A stretch of DNA of 64,000 nt from Aphrocallistes beatrix (Eukaryota; Porifera; Hexactinellida; Sceptrulophora; Aphrocallistidae): NCBI GenBank assembly GCA_963281255.1, contig OY725494.1:1005934-1069933 (forward strand). Direction: 5' to 3'. The notes under the pieces were generated by a model, which had not been told where the DNA came from, made no database searches, and worked only from the letters and a program-made list of their open reading frames with translations. The translations under genes were made by a program, and so were the position numbers. Shown piece by piece: positions 32,765-43,091 of this stretch; within the stretch, counting starts at the first letter, position 1; the number at the start of each line of letters is the position of its first letter.

Positions 32765-33649
32765 ATGGCAGACTTGGAGAACAGGAATGAGAGTCCTGAG
32801 GCGAGTGAGACTAGCCGCCTGACCGAAGCAGTTCAACCGAGCCCGCTTAGGAAGCCGCTAGACCCGGACTGGCGGGAACAGCTGAAGAAAAAAGCCGCGC
32901 TCGGACCCTTGTCAGACAATTTTCTCCGCATTCCGACTGCAACTGTGTCCCCTGCTAGTGGAGCTGATCTTCAACAGGTCCCATTCGCGTCTACGACCAC
33001 TCGGACGCATCCACACGCTCCCTCCTTCCACCAGTACGCGGGACGTCTGGCTATCACTCTGGCACAGTGCAGATTGAATAAGAATTATGGTCTGACTAGA
33101 ATGGATCCTTACTGTAGGCTTAGTATTGGACATGGCGTGTACGAGACACCAACCGATTTGAATGGAGCTAAGAATCCTAAATGGAACAAATGTATTTACA
33201 TCACTCTACCGACTGGGATAATGAATTTCTATGTTGAAATATTCGACGAGAAAGCCTTTACGGTGGATGAGCGCATCGCGTGGTCGCACATAGAGATACC
33301 AGCGGCCGTGTTTGAAGGTCAGCAGGTTGAAGATTGGTTTCCACTGAATGGGACTCTTGGGGAGGGGAAAGAAGGCACTATGCTTTTAGGTTTCAAATTC
33401 GAGCCGATGGCAAATCAAGGATCTCCGCAGGGCCCACAGCCACACGTAGTCTACCAGCCTGGGAATATGCCCGTGAATGCGCAGCAGCAGAGAACTTCGC
33501 TCCAATCCCAAGTGTCTAAGGAAGGATTCCAACAGTTGAAGGACATGTTTCCAGGTTTTGAAGAGGAGGTGATTGCCAGTGTCCTGATCAGTCAGGGCAA
33601 TAACACGGATAAGACCATCAATGCCCTACTCGCTATGACCAACAGTTAA
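32765..33649 (+). CDS. TOLLIP: TOLLIP: Toll-interacting protein, C2 and CUE domains
   Basis: Intact single-exon frame, 294 residues from the ATG at 32765 (the frame is open a little upstream without an ATG). Residues 46-57 (LGPLSDNFLRIP) match the N-terminal TOM1-binding segment. Residues 93-213 are the C2 domain (GRLAITLAQ, TRMDPYCRLSIG, ETPTDLNGAKNPKWN, EIFDEKAF, DERIAWSH). Residues 253-292 are the CUE domain, with MFPGF and the closing ALLAM helix, which binds ubiquitin. In animals TOLLIP acts on endosomes as an adaptor between phosphoinositide membranes, ubiquitinated cargo and Toll/IL-1 receptor signalling. The N-terminal 45 residues are charged and not conserved in families I know. A TAG-ending acceptor-like stretch at about 32748-32755 leaves room for an upstream non-coding exon. 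Confidence 0.95.
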   Translation: MADLENRNESPEASETSRLTEAVQPSPLRKPLDPDWREQLKKKAALGPLSDNFLRIPTATVSPASGADLQQVPFASTTTRTHPHAPSFHQYAGRLAITLAQCRLNKNYGLTRMDPYCRLSIGHGVYETPTDLNGAKNPKWNKCIYITLPTGIMNFYVEIFDEKAFTVDERIAWSHIEIPAAVFEGQQVEDWFPLNGTLGEGKEGTMLLGFKFEPMANQGSPQGPQPHVVYQPGNMPVNAQQQRTSLQSQVSKEGFQQLKDMFPGFEEEVIASVLISQGNNTDKTINALLAMTNS

Positions 33650-34514
33650 TTAATTATGTCCTTCTCCCCTTCTTTGTGTGTTTTGGATCTTATGAGTAGT
33701 TCATTAAGTTGGATTGTATCTATTATGTATGGATTAGTGGATATCTGTCTAATTATTCATTCCCTAATTGAGATATGACACAATACTGTGTACTGAACTG
33801 GACCTCCTATTTGCAGGGACGTAGACTTTTTGGACAAATCGTATTATGGTTAATAGAAGATAATAGCCTTCGACAAATTATTGGTAGGACCAAAGCCCTA
33901 CCAACCCTGCCGGAGCCTTTGCCTTTGATTTGATAGAACGGAACAGAAGTATGAAGTTATCATCTTCCCGATACATAAACCAACTTAGCCATTATCCATT
34001 TATCAGTTGATGGCTTTGGAGTTATGACGTTTTGAAGTTAAAACATTCTCAAATTTCTGGCTAATTTCAACTTAACTCGCAAAAACGGCACATCTGAGAG
34101 ATATTTTGCGTCGATTGGCGCCAGAAAATCGAGAAAACAAGTTATGATGGTTAGAAGGATTAGAAAAAGTTATTGATCCAATCGAGCAGTTAAAAGATAA
34201 AGCACTCAAAGGGAGCTCTAAAAGTTTTGTCCTTCTAATAACCATCATAACTCAAAAAAGATCTGACAATTTCCAATTCTTTCGTACCAATCGACTTAGA
34301 ATTGTATCTTCAATAATAATATTATTCAGAATCCAAGCGATTCAATAATCATAAAAATAATTTTAGGATAAATATATCGTGTCTTGAATCCTCCTCTGCC
34401 TTAGATAACGTTAATAAAAGATTTTCCTTTTAAGTTAATATAATATACTTATATAAACTTAATTCTTAACTCTACTAATTCTAATCCTAATTTGATTATT
34501 ATTCTCAGTCAATA
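33650..34514. other. Intergenic; no gene seen
   Basis: TOLLIP 3' flank. Contains an hAT-like scrap (CAGGGACGTAGACTTTTTGG near 33816) and two blocks about 60 bp apart with related ACCATCATAACT/AGTTATGATGGTT sequences (34142-34265), an imperfect inverted repeat. Confidence 0.4.
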
Positions 34515-34889
34515 ATGTCAGCAGACTCCGTTCAAGAGATCGACATATCCGGACGTAGTGTGGTAGTGGAGAAGGAGGCGAGTGCTGAAGTAGAATTATT
34601 TCATTTGCAAACTCAACTCTCCACCTCTCTCTCCGTTCCAATCAGAAACACATTCTCGTACTTAGTCTCAAAAGCGGCGAGTGTATTTCCTGATGGCAAG
34701 GTGCAGCTGTATGTTGATGGAGAGATGGTTGGAGAGGACAAGAGCTTGGAAGATATAGGTGTGAGTGCAGGTGCGAAAAAACGCGTGGAAGTGCGATATG
34801 CAGTGGAAGAAGCAGCTATTCAAGACAGCCAAATTCAACCAGAAGCTGAACTAGTCGAAATAGATCCTGTCAAGCCATCTCAGGAAGAT
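34515..34889 (+). CDS. First exon of a gene with a probable ubiquitin-like domain
   Basis: Starts at an ATG and runs 125 codons to a strong donor (GAT|GTGAGT, phase 0). Residues about 45-96 (SYLVSKAASVFPDGKVQLYV, then DGEMVGEDKSLEDIGVSAG) resemble a ubiquitin-type fold: helix after strand, then the short LxDIG helix-turn and a closing VEVRY strand. The tail is acidic. The downstream partner is uncertain: the exons at 41026-43208 are the nearest on this strand, but the acceptor at 41026 needs phase 1, so at least one exon is missing or they are separate genes. Function unknown. Confidence 0.6.
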
Positions 34890-35531
34890 GTGAGTCGATT
34901 ATGTAATAACATATAATTATCGTATTATGCAATATACGTAGTTGATAGCTTACGTACATCTAATTTGGATAAGTCCAAACTGTAAATCCAGAATAAGGCC
35001 GAATTATATTTATACTGGAATAGGCCAATTGTTGAAACTGGAGTATAGGCGAATGATGAATTTGGATCTAGAGGAAGAATTGTGTTTATGTTGTGAAATA
35101 AAGAATAGGGGTCGAATAGAGGCATTTATTTGAAACCAGGGGATATTCTAGGGGTTTTGGTGTGGAATATTTTAATAATTTGCCTGTTATGGTGTTTTTT
35201 AAGCAAATTTTTATCTACACTTGTAATTTATTAGTCACATGTTTGTTCCAGTATCATACACATATTATTTGGCTTTTCCAGTTTTGACTATTCGACCTTA
35301 TTCTAGTCTTGAAATAATTCCGCCTTATTCCAGTTTTCACAATTCTGCTTTACTCCAACCCATTTTAATATGATGGTTGGTCATTTCACCCTATTAAGAT
35401 GAATTAAATCACGCTAAAGAGTTAAAAATTAGAAAATTACAAAAGCCCCTCTTTAGTATCTAAATTTAATTGCTAGAAAATGGAGATATCATTCTATCAA
35501 ATTCCCTACTTTGAGTAAGTAAGAATTTTAC

Positions 35532-35536
<5 letters not shown>

Positions 35537-35579
<43 letters not shown>
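35537..35579. repeat. (TA)n microsatellite
   Basis: Pure TA run at the 5' edge of the Penelope-like element, a common insertion environment for such elements. Confidence 0.9.
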
Positions 35580-35583
<4 letters not shown>

Positions 35584-35626
35584 ACCTTTATTAGGGCCTC
35601 AATCTATTTATACCCACCCATTTATC

Positions 35627-35681
35627 TTGTACTGAGGACGAGCATATAGCTCAGAAAGCCTCTAATGTCTGTGCTTTACAA
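35627..35681 (+). ncRNA. Hammerhead-like motif in the 5' region of the Penelope-like element
   Basis: Reads as a minimal type I hammerhead: stem I TTGTA (35627-35631) with TACAA (35677-35681); core CTGAGGA (35632-35638); stem II GAGC-ATATA-GCTC (35640-35652) with a C-A pair at its base; GAAA (35654-35657); a two-pair stem III (GC with GC); cleavage after CTT (35674-35676). Penelope-like elements are known to carry such minimal ribozymes. The non-canonical base of stem II leaves doubt. Confidence 0.5.
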
Positions 35682-35737
35682 CTATTACTACTATCAACCA
35701 CGAATCTTATCTTCTTATATATCGCGCTGAAAAGCAT

Positions 35738-37060
35738 ATGGCAGCTAATGCTGATGAAACCACCATCATGGACGAGACTCTCGCCCCTGAGTTCCCCTAT
35801 TCTCAACCAGAAGGTCTCACCCTAAACCCAAACCTCCCAGAGGATTGTCCGCTCAGGGAATCCCTATCACTGTACCTCCAAGGTGACTACCAGTCACTCA
35901 CCCAATATGTTCTAGGACTCATAGAACCAATCCCAAGACCTGAATCAGGCCTCTCACAATCAACCCTATCCTCTCAAACAACAGCTGACTCACTTCCAAG
36001 GCATACGCCCTCGGATCTAGCTGCAATCGCAGGTATGTGCTCCTCAATCATTCGAAGTATTCCGCAGACCGTTCTGAATTTTTACTCAGACCTGATCTCC
36101 GCCTGGTTATTTGCCAATGACGACCCGGAAGGAGGTGTACCAGCTAAGTATGCGTACACCGCTGCATCCGGCAACTTTGGAGCCCAAATAGTTGCATATG
36201 GTCTTGATCCCCTTATTGACGCATCTTCGGTAAACCCTCGAACCCCACTGTTAGCTCACCCAAATTTCGACCTTGAAGCATTTCATGCTTTGTTGACCCT
36301 CCTGGGTCCAACCGCTCGCAAACGAACCCTCTATCTCAACGTCCTCATTCGAGCACTAACGTGCAAGCTTGTGGTCCAGGACGCATTCGTGCGAAACCAG
36401 ACAAAGGCTCCCAAAGTTCTATCCTACGCAGCAGCGACTTCGGAAAGAGAACCCATTCGCCCTAAACCCAAACGAACGCAAAAGGTCCAATCTATCCAAC
36501 CCACCCCTCTCCCATGTGCCAGATGTTTGGCCACCGCCACTATACTCACAACCACATCCACCAAGTACACAAATCAGCTCACTGTGAAGACTCGAGGAGT
36601 CTCACTGGAAGAGTACGTTAAGACCTTGCCCGCAAATCTCAGGACGCCTTTTAAAGGCATCTTCAACGCCCTCACCCAGGGTACGCCCAATCACTCAGAG
36701 CGACAAGCCTGTCCCGTTTCAAACTCTCAAGATAGAAGAGATCTGTTCGCAACATCCTCAAATGGTCGCCCTACTCAGATCCAACGTGAATCGATGCAGA
36801 AAGCCGTACTCCTATCCTGTAAGGCTAACGGCCTTTGCATGAAGTGTGGTCGAAATCGTACAGCCCAATCCGCAATAAACCATCTCCACTGTAATCCAGG
36901 CCCCAGAAATTGCCCCCCTCGCAAATCAGAGCAGTGCTTTAACGGCACTTGCACTCACCCGGTAATCACGGCACCCTCGTTCTGGAGAGCGAAAACTACC
37001 TTCACAATTACTCCCCGTGCAGATAATATCGCACGAACTGAGCTCCCAAATTTTCATTAA
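35738..37060 (+). CDS. ORF1 of the Penelope-like element, cysteine-knuckle protein
   Basis: 440 residues from an ATG. The N-terminal half has no recognised domain. The C-terminal third has clustered cysteines and histidines: CARC near residue 265, then CMKCGRN near 368 followed by HLHC, CPPRKSEQC and CTH, likely zinc knuckles for nucleic-acid binding. Basic stretches (KPKRTQKVQ) precede them. By position it may package or chaperone the element RNA. It ends 95 bp before the first ATG of ORF2, which is in another frame. I do not recognise a named family. Confidence 0.6.
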   Translation: MAANADETTIMDETLAPEFPYSQPEGLTLNPNLPEDCPLRESLSLYLQGDYQSLTQYVLGLIEPIPRPESGLSQSTLSSQTTADSLPRHTPSDLAAIAGMCSSIIRSIPQTVLNFYSDLISAWLFANDDPEGGVPAKYAYTAASGNFGAQIVAYGLDPLIDASSVNPRTPLLAHPNFDLEAFHALLTLLGPTARKRTLYLNVLIRALTCKLVVQDAFVRNQTKAPKVLSYAAATSEREPIRPKPKRTQKVQSIQPTPLPCARCLATATILTTTSTKYTNQLTVKTRGVSLEEYVKTLPANLRTPFKGIFNALTQGTPNHSERQACPVSNSQDRRDLFATSSNGRPTQIQRESMQKAVLLSCKANGLCMKCGRNRTAQSAINHLHCNPGPRNCPPRKSEQCFNGTCTHPVITAPSFWRAKTTFTITPRADNIARTELPNFH

Positions 37061-37155
37061 GGGAGGGTGGGCTAGCCCTGGTCCCATCCTCCCTACCCTT
37101 AATCGCTTACGAATCCCATTATTGCGAACTTTGCTCCCATTTGTCCACACCTCAC

Positions 37156-39147
37156 ATGCGCTCACTATATCACCACTTCTTAATGGAACCTATAGCGCCG
37201 ATGAAGATCATCAAACCCCCACTTGATTTCCCACAATCTTTCGATCACCTTCCTCCTCCAGTATTCTTTATGTCTACTATTTCTCCTAAACTCGCACACA
37301 AGGTACAACGAATCTTAGGGTTCGGACCACTATTCCAAACTGCTGAAACACAATCGGATGAAGTCTTTACTACCCCATGGTATTTCGCCCTCAATTTAGA
37401 ACATAATACCCCCCCACTCACTCATTTCTCCCTACCCCGATGGAAAAGGGACCTCCAAAGAGAATTCCGCTATCTCATAAAAGCAGTTAATGCTCAGATC
37501 AACATAGAAGAACTCAAAATTATCTCCGTAGATAAAGGCAAAGGCCTCGTAATAGTCCACAAGTCGGACCTACAGTATATATATAAACTATGGCTCAAAT
37601 CTAACGCTACCCGTGTTCCACCGTACCATTATTTCTCTCAAGTTCAAAAACTAAGACAACTCTTAGCTGAAGAAGACCCAAACCTCACAACTCTCCAAGA
37701 TGACCGCCCCCCCACATTTTACTTTAAGTTAAAGGTCCACAAATCTCAATTCAAATGTCGCGAAGTTTATTCACCATCTCTGTATCGCATCGAAAATTCC
37801 CTCTCTGAACTCACTAGTATCTGTCGACCCATCGCGAACCACAAACCCTCAATTACAACCCTCGTATCGTCCCACTTAAGACCGCTCCTCACACCCATAA
37901 TAGCAAATTCATCTTATCTGTGCGAAGACGTGCACGAAGTGATAGCTACACTTTCTCACCCGTCCATCAATATGGTAACTTTACACACATACGACATAAA
38001 ATCCTTCTACTCCTCTGTCCCTCATACCCTCATCCTCGAGGCATTTGACCACTACCACCCAGATAATCCCTATTCTCCCATATTGCAAGCATTGCTCCCC
38101 CTAAATTTTGTCACTGACGGGGCTCAAATCTATACTCTAGGATCAACAGGTATCCCCATGGGCCTCCCGCTAGCTCCTGAACTAGCACGTATGACAACGG
38201 CCTATCTCATGCTCAATTACCACCTTCCTCTCAATCAAGCGATAGCGATATACTTTGATGATATAGCTTCCACTCTGAAACTACCCCTAGATTTTTTAAG
38301 TCCCTATGTCCTCGAAAGAGGACCTGATAATGTCACTCAAGACGTTCTCTATGACCCCACTAATTACTCATACATTCAAGTGGCACAATCATACCGTCAA
38401 CCCACTCCACTACACGTGGCATCCAATCACCCATCGCAGAATATGCTGACCAGCACTTGGAAAGCAGCAACGCTCCGATCAGCACGCATAGCAACACAGC
38501 CACAACTGGCACTCCATAACCACTATCAGCGGTATATGCCGCACTATATGCGAGCGGGCCATGCCCTTTCAGATCTCGCATACGCTATCGCCGATCTCAT
38601 GTACTTTCCCCGGAACACCCCCAAACGACCCCTCCCCGAAACAACTGGAATATCTTATAATTACTCCCAGACCAGGCCTACTAAAAGACAAATGGCACTT
38701 ATCACTAAACAAGACTATCATCTTGTTCCAATTATACCACCACCCCCAATTATATCGATACTTCAATACTCATATCCCCAGTCTAATCTGGAACATCGCA
38801 TCACTATCTGCAGAGATAGATGCCGCATTTGCATTAGCTACGATCAACGTTTCGGAACACCCACAGCATTTCCCTTCGAACCTTGTGCTCATTTAAGAAT
38901 GATTTACTTACTCCACCACCCCTATATCCCTAATATGGTCTATGTCGGCCAAACTGGTGCGACCAAGCATGTGCTCAGGCAGCCACGATCAGCTCACCGC
39001 ATTTGGCGTCATTTGACAGCCATCCCTGACCTGCTCTGGCAGGTCTGGAAGTTCTTACCTCCATCCTACCGCCCTCCATCCAGAATGGAAACCTCAATGG
39101 AGCTACAAGTAGCCAACATCATAAGAAAAACTCACCCACAAATCCTT
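37156..39147 (+). CDS. ORF2 of the Penelope-like element: reverse transcriptase plus GIY-YIG nuclease (3' end in gap)
   Basis: The first in-frame ATG is at 37156. The reverse transcriptase shows FKLKVHKS (the Penelope KVHK motif), CRPIANHKPSITT, motif A with TYDIKSFYSSVP, motif B with GSTGIPMGLPLAP and motif C with IYFDDIAS (catalytic YFDD). A cysteine-bearing linker (CRDRCRIC) leads to a GIY-YIG-type domain: LRMIYLLHH, then NMVYVGQTG, then an arginine/histidine helix. Such elements prime on nicked target DNA using the nuclease. The reading frame enters the N run at 39148, so the last part of the nuclease is not visible. How ORF2 is started after ORF1 is unclear. Confidence 0.88.
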
Positions 39148-39347
39148 NNNNNNNNNNNNNNNNNNNNNNNNNNNNNNNNNNNNNNNNNNNNNNNNNNNNN
39201 NNNNNNNNNNNNNNNNNNNNNNNNNNNNNNNNNNNNNNNNNNNNNNNNNNNNNNNNNNNNNNNNNNNNNNNNNNNNNNNNNNNNNNNNNNNNNNNNNNNN
39301 NNNNNNNNNNNNNNNNNNNNNNNNNNNNNNNNNNNNNNNNNNNNNNN
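39148..39347. other. Assembly gap, 200 N
   Basis: Exactly 200 unknown bases, a size many scaffolders use for gaps of unknown length. The true distance may differ. Confidence 0.99.
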
Positions 39348-39644
39348 CTACCATTTTAATTTTGTACTTAAGTTAGAACTTAAGTACCAACTTTAAGTAG
39401 CCTAGTTAAAACCGCTAAGCTCTAACTTAACTCGTTTTCACCAAGATTGGTATTCACTAAGATTTTAGTTTGTGCTTAAGTTTAAACTTAAGTAACAGCT
39501 TAAAGTAACCTCCAGAGGTGGCTTTGATATTCGTTAGCTTTTAATTATTGACATATAGTCTATATTTATTCTAGTATCAGCAATTATGACATTACATTAC
39601 ATAGAGATTAGCATCTAACTTATTTTATTTGAAAATACTGCTTC
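39348..39644. repeat. CTTAAGTT-rich repeat
   Basis: Stretches of (T)ACTTAAGTT and AACTTAAGTA. The same words recur at about 40672-40752 and 48185-48295 (AAGTTCGAACTTAGT). Probably fragments of one non-coding MITE family. Confidence 0.5.
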
Positions 39645-40495
39645 AATTAGTCGCCCTGCGGGCGCCTGGAGTTCAGGGTTGCCGTGGGAATGGGAAATGA
39701 TTTTTCCACGTGGGAATTCCCACGGGAAATCTCGTGGGAATGGGATGGGAATGGGAATGGAAATTTCTTTCAAATAAATTGAGTAATACAGGCCATTGGA
39801 ATGCAAAATAATTAAGATAATCCTTTCTATTTTTGATTAAAATGAGGTATCGGATGTTCGATTAATTTATTTATGTATAATACATTAGCAAAATTCGTTG
39901 CAGAACTTTTGAGACACCCTGTATATAAATATTGCAAACAAAAGTTAACAAATAATTTCTCATATGGATACGAAAATATAATATCCAAGATATATACCCC
40001 TGAAAACCCCATGTCAACCGTTGGAAGCTAATCTCTAGCCTATTTTGGTAATTTGTTTACTTTATATATCTATTGTAAACAAAAGTAAACAAAAAATTAT
40101 CATATCGATCTGAAAATATAATATTCGAATTCTACACCCCTAAAAACGCTATGTCAACCGTTGAAAGCAAGTTTCTAACATATTTTGAGATTTGTTTACT
40201 TTATGCACTAATATAAACAAAAGTAAACAAATAATTTTTCTTATCGATTTGAAAATATGATATTCGAAATATACACCCGTAAAAACTCCATGTCAACAAT
40301 TGAAAGCTAGTCTAGCATAATTTTCAAAATTCGTCAAAATGGTGTTAAAATACTAATTTTCGCTTAAATCCTAATAGTAGCCATATCATTTGACACCTAC
40401 ATGCCAATTTTCATATCTCTACGACATGCCAATTCTTCAATCAATTCGGACAAACACAAAAAAATAAAATCCTAGCGTTTTAATATACAAGTGTT
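39645..40495 (+). repeat. Repeat family A copy interrupted near its 5' end
   Basis: Opens with CGCCCTGCGGGCGCCTGGAG, is interrupted at about 39674-39925 by a GGGAATGGG-rich element and by a piece shared with 22632-22755, then resumes with three GTAAACA-bearing units and the CAATTCTTCAATCAATTCGG end. Confidence 0.75.
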
Positions 40496-40752
40496 ATATG
40501 ATATATTTTTTGGATTTATTTGATGTATGCATTAGCCGTGTATTTTTTTCGTTTGATTTTTGGTTATTTGTGTTAAATTGAATGTAATTGATGTCTTTAG
40601 AATATTATACTTCAAGAAATCCTGTGTTTTTTACTTGTACTACATGTGCTCAAGTAAATTGATAATAAAAGTTAGTACTTAAGTTCGAACTTAATTAAAT
40701 CTAAGAGATTACGAGTTAAGCTCGAAATTAACTAAGTTTAAATTTAGTACTT

Positions 40753-40980
40753 ACAAGTGCGCTTCGCTTGCTTGCGCTCCGCGGATGCTAAATTGATGCT
40801 AATTATATCTCACTATTCACTTCCTCCAGTAACACTTTAGAATGGCGCCTGAATTCCGTGAGTCTTTTGATACTAATTATATCTCACACAAATTCCCTGA
40901 GTCTTTTGATACTAATTATATCTCACACTTCGCTTGCTAGTGGACCACTTTGTGCCCGTAAGAGCGCCAGATTAATTTGC
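40753..40980 (+). repeat. Repeat family A/B 5' fragment
   Basis: ACAAGTGCGCTTCGCTTGC head joined to three copies of GATACTAATTATATCTCAC-like sequence (40793-40925). The body of the family is missing. Confidence 0.6.
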
Positions 40981-41025
40981 GTCGCAGGAGGCAAGAAGTT
41001 ATTCATGTCCAATTTCTATTTTTAG

Positions 41026-41301
41026 CACCTAGAGGACAGATTCACGAAGCGACCATAGAGATGGATCCTGACTATCTAAACGTGTCATGCCAAAGTGACA
41101 TGTTCTCTCCCACTAAACCACTTCCTGTGCCACAATCCACTGACGTTTATTGTTCGGACATTGGCATGAATGTACATGGCGGATATCAGAAACTGTTGAA
41201 AGAAATGAACATTCCAAACAACCCTCTAGTATCCAGGCACTGCTACAGCTTAGTGCTCATTTAGCCAATCAGAATGGAGGAGCTCCTCATAATCAGAATA
41301 G
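41026..41301 (+). CDS. Exon of unknown plus-strand gene, with an apparent frameshift
   Basis: Acceptor TTTTTAG|CACC and donor AATAG|GTGAG. The first part reads RGQIHEATIEMDPDYLNVSC and continues to KLLKEMNIPNNPL. The end reads in another frame as SIQALLQLSAHLANQNGG. The switch falls near 41228 and fits one missing base, either a mutation or an assembly error. No domain recognised. The exon ends in phase 2, which matches the next exon. Confidence 0.55.
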
Positions 41302-41387
41302 GTGAGATCTTGATTAGGAAAATTTGTCAGTTCTAAGATGGAAAATTCACCATGGCGTTTAATTAAACATTCCTTGGTGTTATTTAG

Positions 41388-41499
41388 GTATCCAGGAGAA
41401 CAGCAGTCAGTTCATATTGGAACTGGAACTAACAGGTCTCATTCTGGAACTAATTTACTTCATTCAAGTTCCAACTCTCCCAATGCAAGGAATCCTAGA
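41388..41499 (+). CDS. Exon 2 of the unknown gene
   Basis: Acceptor TTATTTAG|GTATCC, donor CCTAGA|GTGAGT. Reads YPGEQQSVHIGTGTNRSHSG and on to NSPNARNPR: serine- and asparagine-rich, probably disordered. Phases 2 in, 0 out, consistent with its neighbours. Confidence 0.65.
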
Positions 41500-42010
41500 G
41501 TGAGTTGTACAGAATGGAAGTCTTATTGAATTCAAACACAATTCTCTCACATCTATGAGCTAGTTCTCTCATACAATATGACTAGAGGATATACTGTATA
41601 CGGTTTACAATACATAGTAGTATATTCCCGTCTTGGTGTAGTTAGTGCAGCTCCTAGTATAGGAGATGTCCCACGTCATGATTCGTATAAATTCCGTAAC
41701 GTCGTTGCTTGAAATTCGATTAAACAAAATTGCACCAATTTTGGATCATATATTCCTTATATGGTAGAGATATGAACCTGCGTGGAGCCTTTGGTAAACT
41801 TCGCACCTTTCCACATAAGGTGTCAAAATGTATTAGCCTATCATAATCTAGAGATTTAGCATTGAAGTTGACTTCGATGTTTTTCACCAATATGGATTAG
41901 ACCTAACTCAATGCAAATAAATCAATTGTAGTTACACTTGAAATCTGATTGGTTGATATGGAGAAAATTGTTTACAATGCAATTATAGCTTTTCACACAT
42001 TTAGTCTCAG
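41500..42010. other. Intron of the unknown gene
   Basis: GT...AG borders; no repeat or RNA recognised. Confidence 0.5.
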
Positions 42011-42202
42011 AGCAATCACATGATGGATCATCGCTGTCACAGAGTACCATCTCCTTTCTACAACATTCCATCCTCCCACTCTCATCACCAACCTTCTAAT
42101 CCCTTCACACCTCCTTGTAACTGCTGTGCAGACACTTCAGGACACATTTGTGCCACTTCACACCTCGAGAAAACTGTCAGTCATAGCTGTACCCCCAATA
42201 CG
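42011..42202 (+). CDS. Exon 3 of the unknown gene, Cys/His-rich
   Basis: Acceptor GTCTCAG|AGC, donor AATACG|GTGAGT, phase 0 on both sides. 64 codons with many His, Ser and Pro and a cysteine group (CNCC, then HIC, later SC). The cysteine spacing fits no zinc motif I know. Confidence 0.65.
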
Positions 42203-42281
42203 GTGAGTGAGACAGGAATGTGAGTTAGAAATTGAAGTGGTTTTAACGCGCTTGGTTTAAGACACATCTTCAATGGCAGAG

Positions 42282-42368
42282 GCTGCCACAGCTGACAGTG
42301 GCATTAGCAGTGTCAAGGCAGACACTCCAGCTCCAGCCATGTGCCACTCTGAAACTGAAACTAACCAA
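42282..42368 (+). CDS. Exon 4 of the unknown gene
   Basis: 29 codons, phase 0 on both sides: AATADSGISSVKADTPAPAM and on to ETETNQ. The acceptor is chosen as GCAGAG|GCT because it keeps phase; the upstream GGCAG|AGG would change frame. Confidence 0.55.
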
Positions 42369-42395
42369 GTTAGTTTGTTAGTTAGTTAATTAGTT

Positions 42396-42583
42396 TTTTA
42401 TTTGTTTGTTTGTTTGTTTGTTTGTTTATTTATTTGTTTGTTTGCTTATTTATTTGTTTGTTTGCTTGTTTGTTTGTTTGTTTGTTTGTTTGTTTATTTA
42501 TTTGTTTGTTTGCTTATTTATTTGTTTGTTTGTTTGTTTGTTTGTTTGTTTGTTTGTTTGTTTGTTTGTTTGTTTGTTTTTAG
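42396..42583. repeat. (TTTG)n microsatellite in an intron
   Basis: About 180 bp of TTTG with TTTA and CTTG variants, ending in the splice acceptor TTTTTAG at 42583. Confidence 0.95.
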
Positions 42584-42643
42584 ATGGGATACATAAACAC
42601 CTCTCTTTACAATATATCGACAGCAATGAATCAGAAGTGGTCA
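42584..42643 (+). CDS. Exon 5 of the unknown gene
   Basis: 20 codons (MGYINTSLYNISTAMNQKWS), phase 0. The donor is taken as TCA|GTTGAC. The earlier candidate TG|GTCAGT would create a stop at the junction. Confidence 0.5.
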
Positions 42644-43091
42644 GTTGACATAAACAACTTTATTCACACCTCTGATTGTTTGTTTACTGTTCTATTTATA
42701 GTATCACTTGACGCTGTGCAAAGACCCAAATGTGGGACTTTTTTAAAGAATCATGAAACAATAAAATATTTTGTATTTTATATTCAACTGTGTAAGATAC
42801 GAATAATCAATCTTTAATAATCTCTATACAGACATACATCCAATCTCGATACTGATACAATATATATATAACTCTTAAATGATTTCCAGATGTTCACTCT
42901 ACTAATTAACTAATCAGAATTTCCAATCTCCATGTTCGCCTTTACTGTACATATAATTAACATTCATTACAACTGTAAACGCATTGTGCTCTGTGTTAAA
43001 ATATTCGAAGTTGATTGGTTGAATTAAAGAGACATTTTTTGATGGAAATGGTGATTGTTTATTTTCATTTTGTTTGTTTGTTTGTTTACAG
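42644..43091. other. Intron of the unknown gene
   Basis: Ends in a TTTG run and the acceptor TTTACAG. No other feature seen. Confidence 0.5.

Larger units (their letters stand above)
35590..39147 (+). mobile_element. Penelope-like retroelement, two ORFs, truncated by assembly gap
   Basis: 5' leader with a hammerhead-like motif, ORF1 (35738-37060), ORF2 (from 37156) with reverse transcriptase and the start of a GIY-YIG nuclease. It lies in the intergenic or intronic space after the 34515 exon. GC content and codon use differ from the surrounding AT-rich DNA, and no stop codons interrupt either ORF, so insertion looks recent. The 3' end and any terminal repeat are hidden by the gap. Confidence 0.85.

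Noticed and set aside
39103-39396. Frames reading through the N run
   Set aside because: Artefact of unknown bases.
42402-42648. Open frames rich in FVCL
   Set aside because: They are translations of the (TTTG)n microsatellite in an intron.
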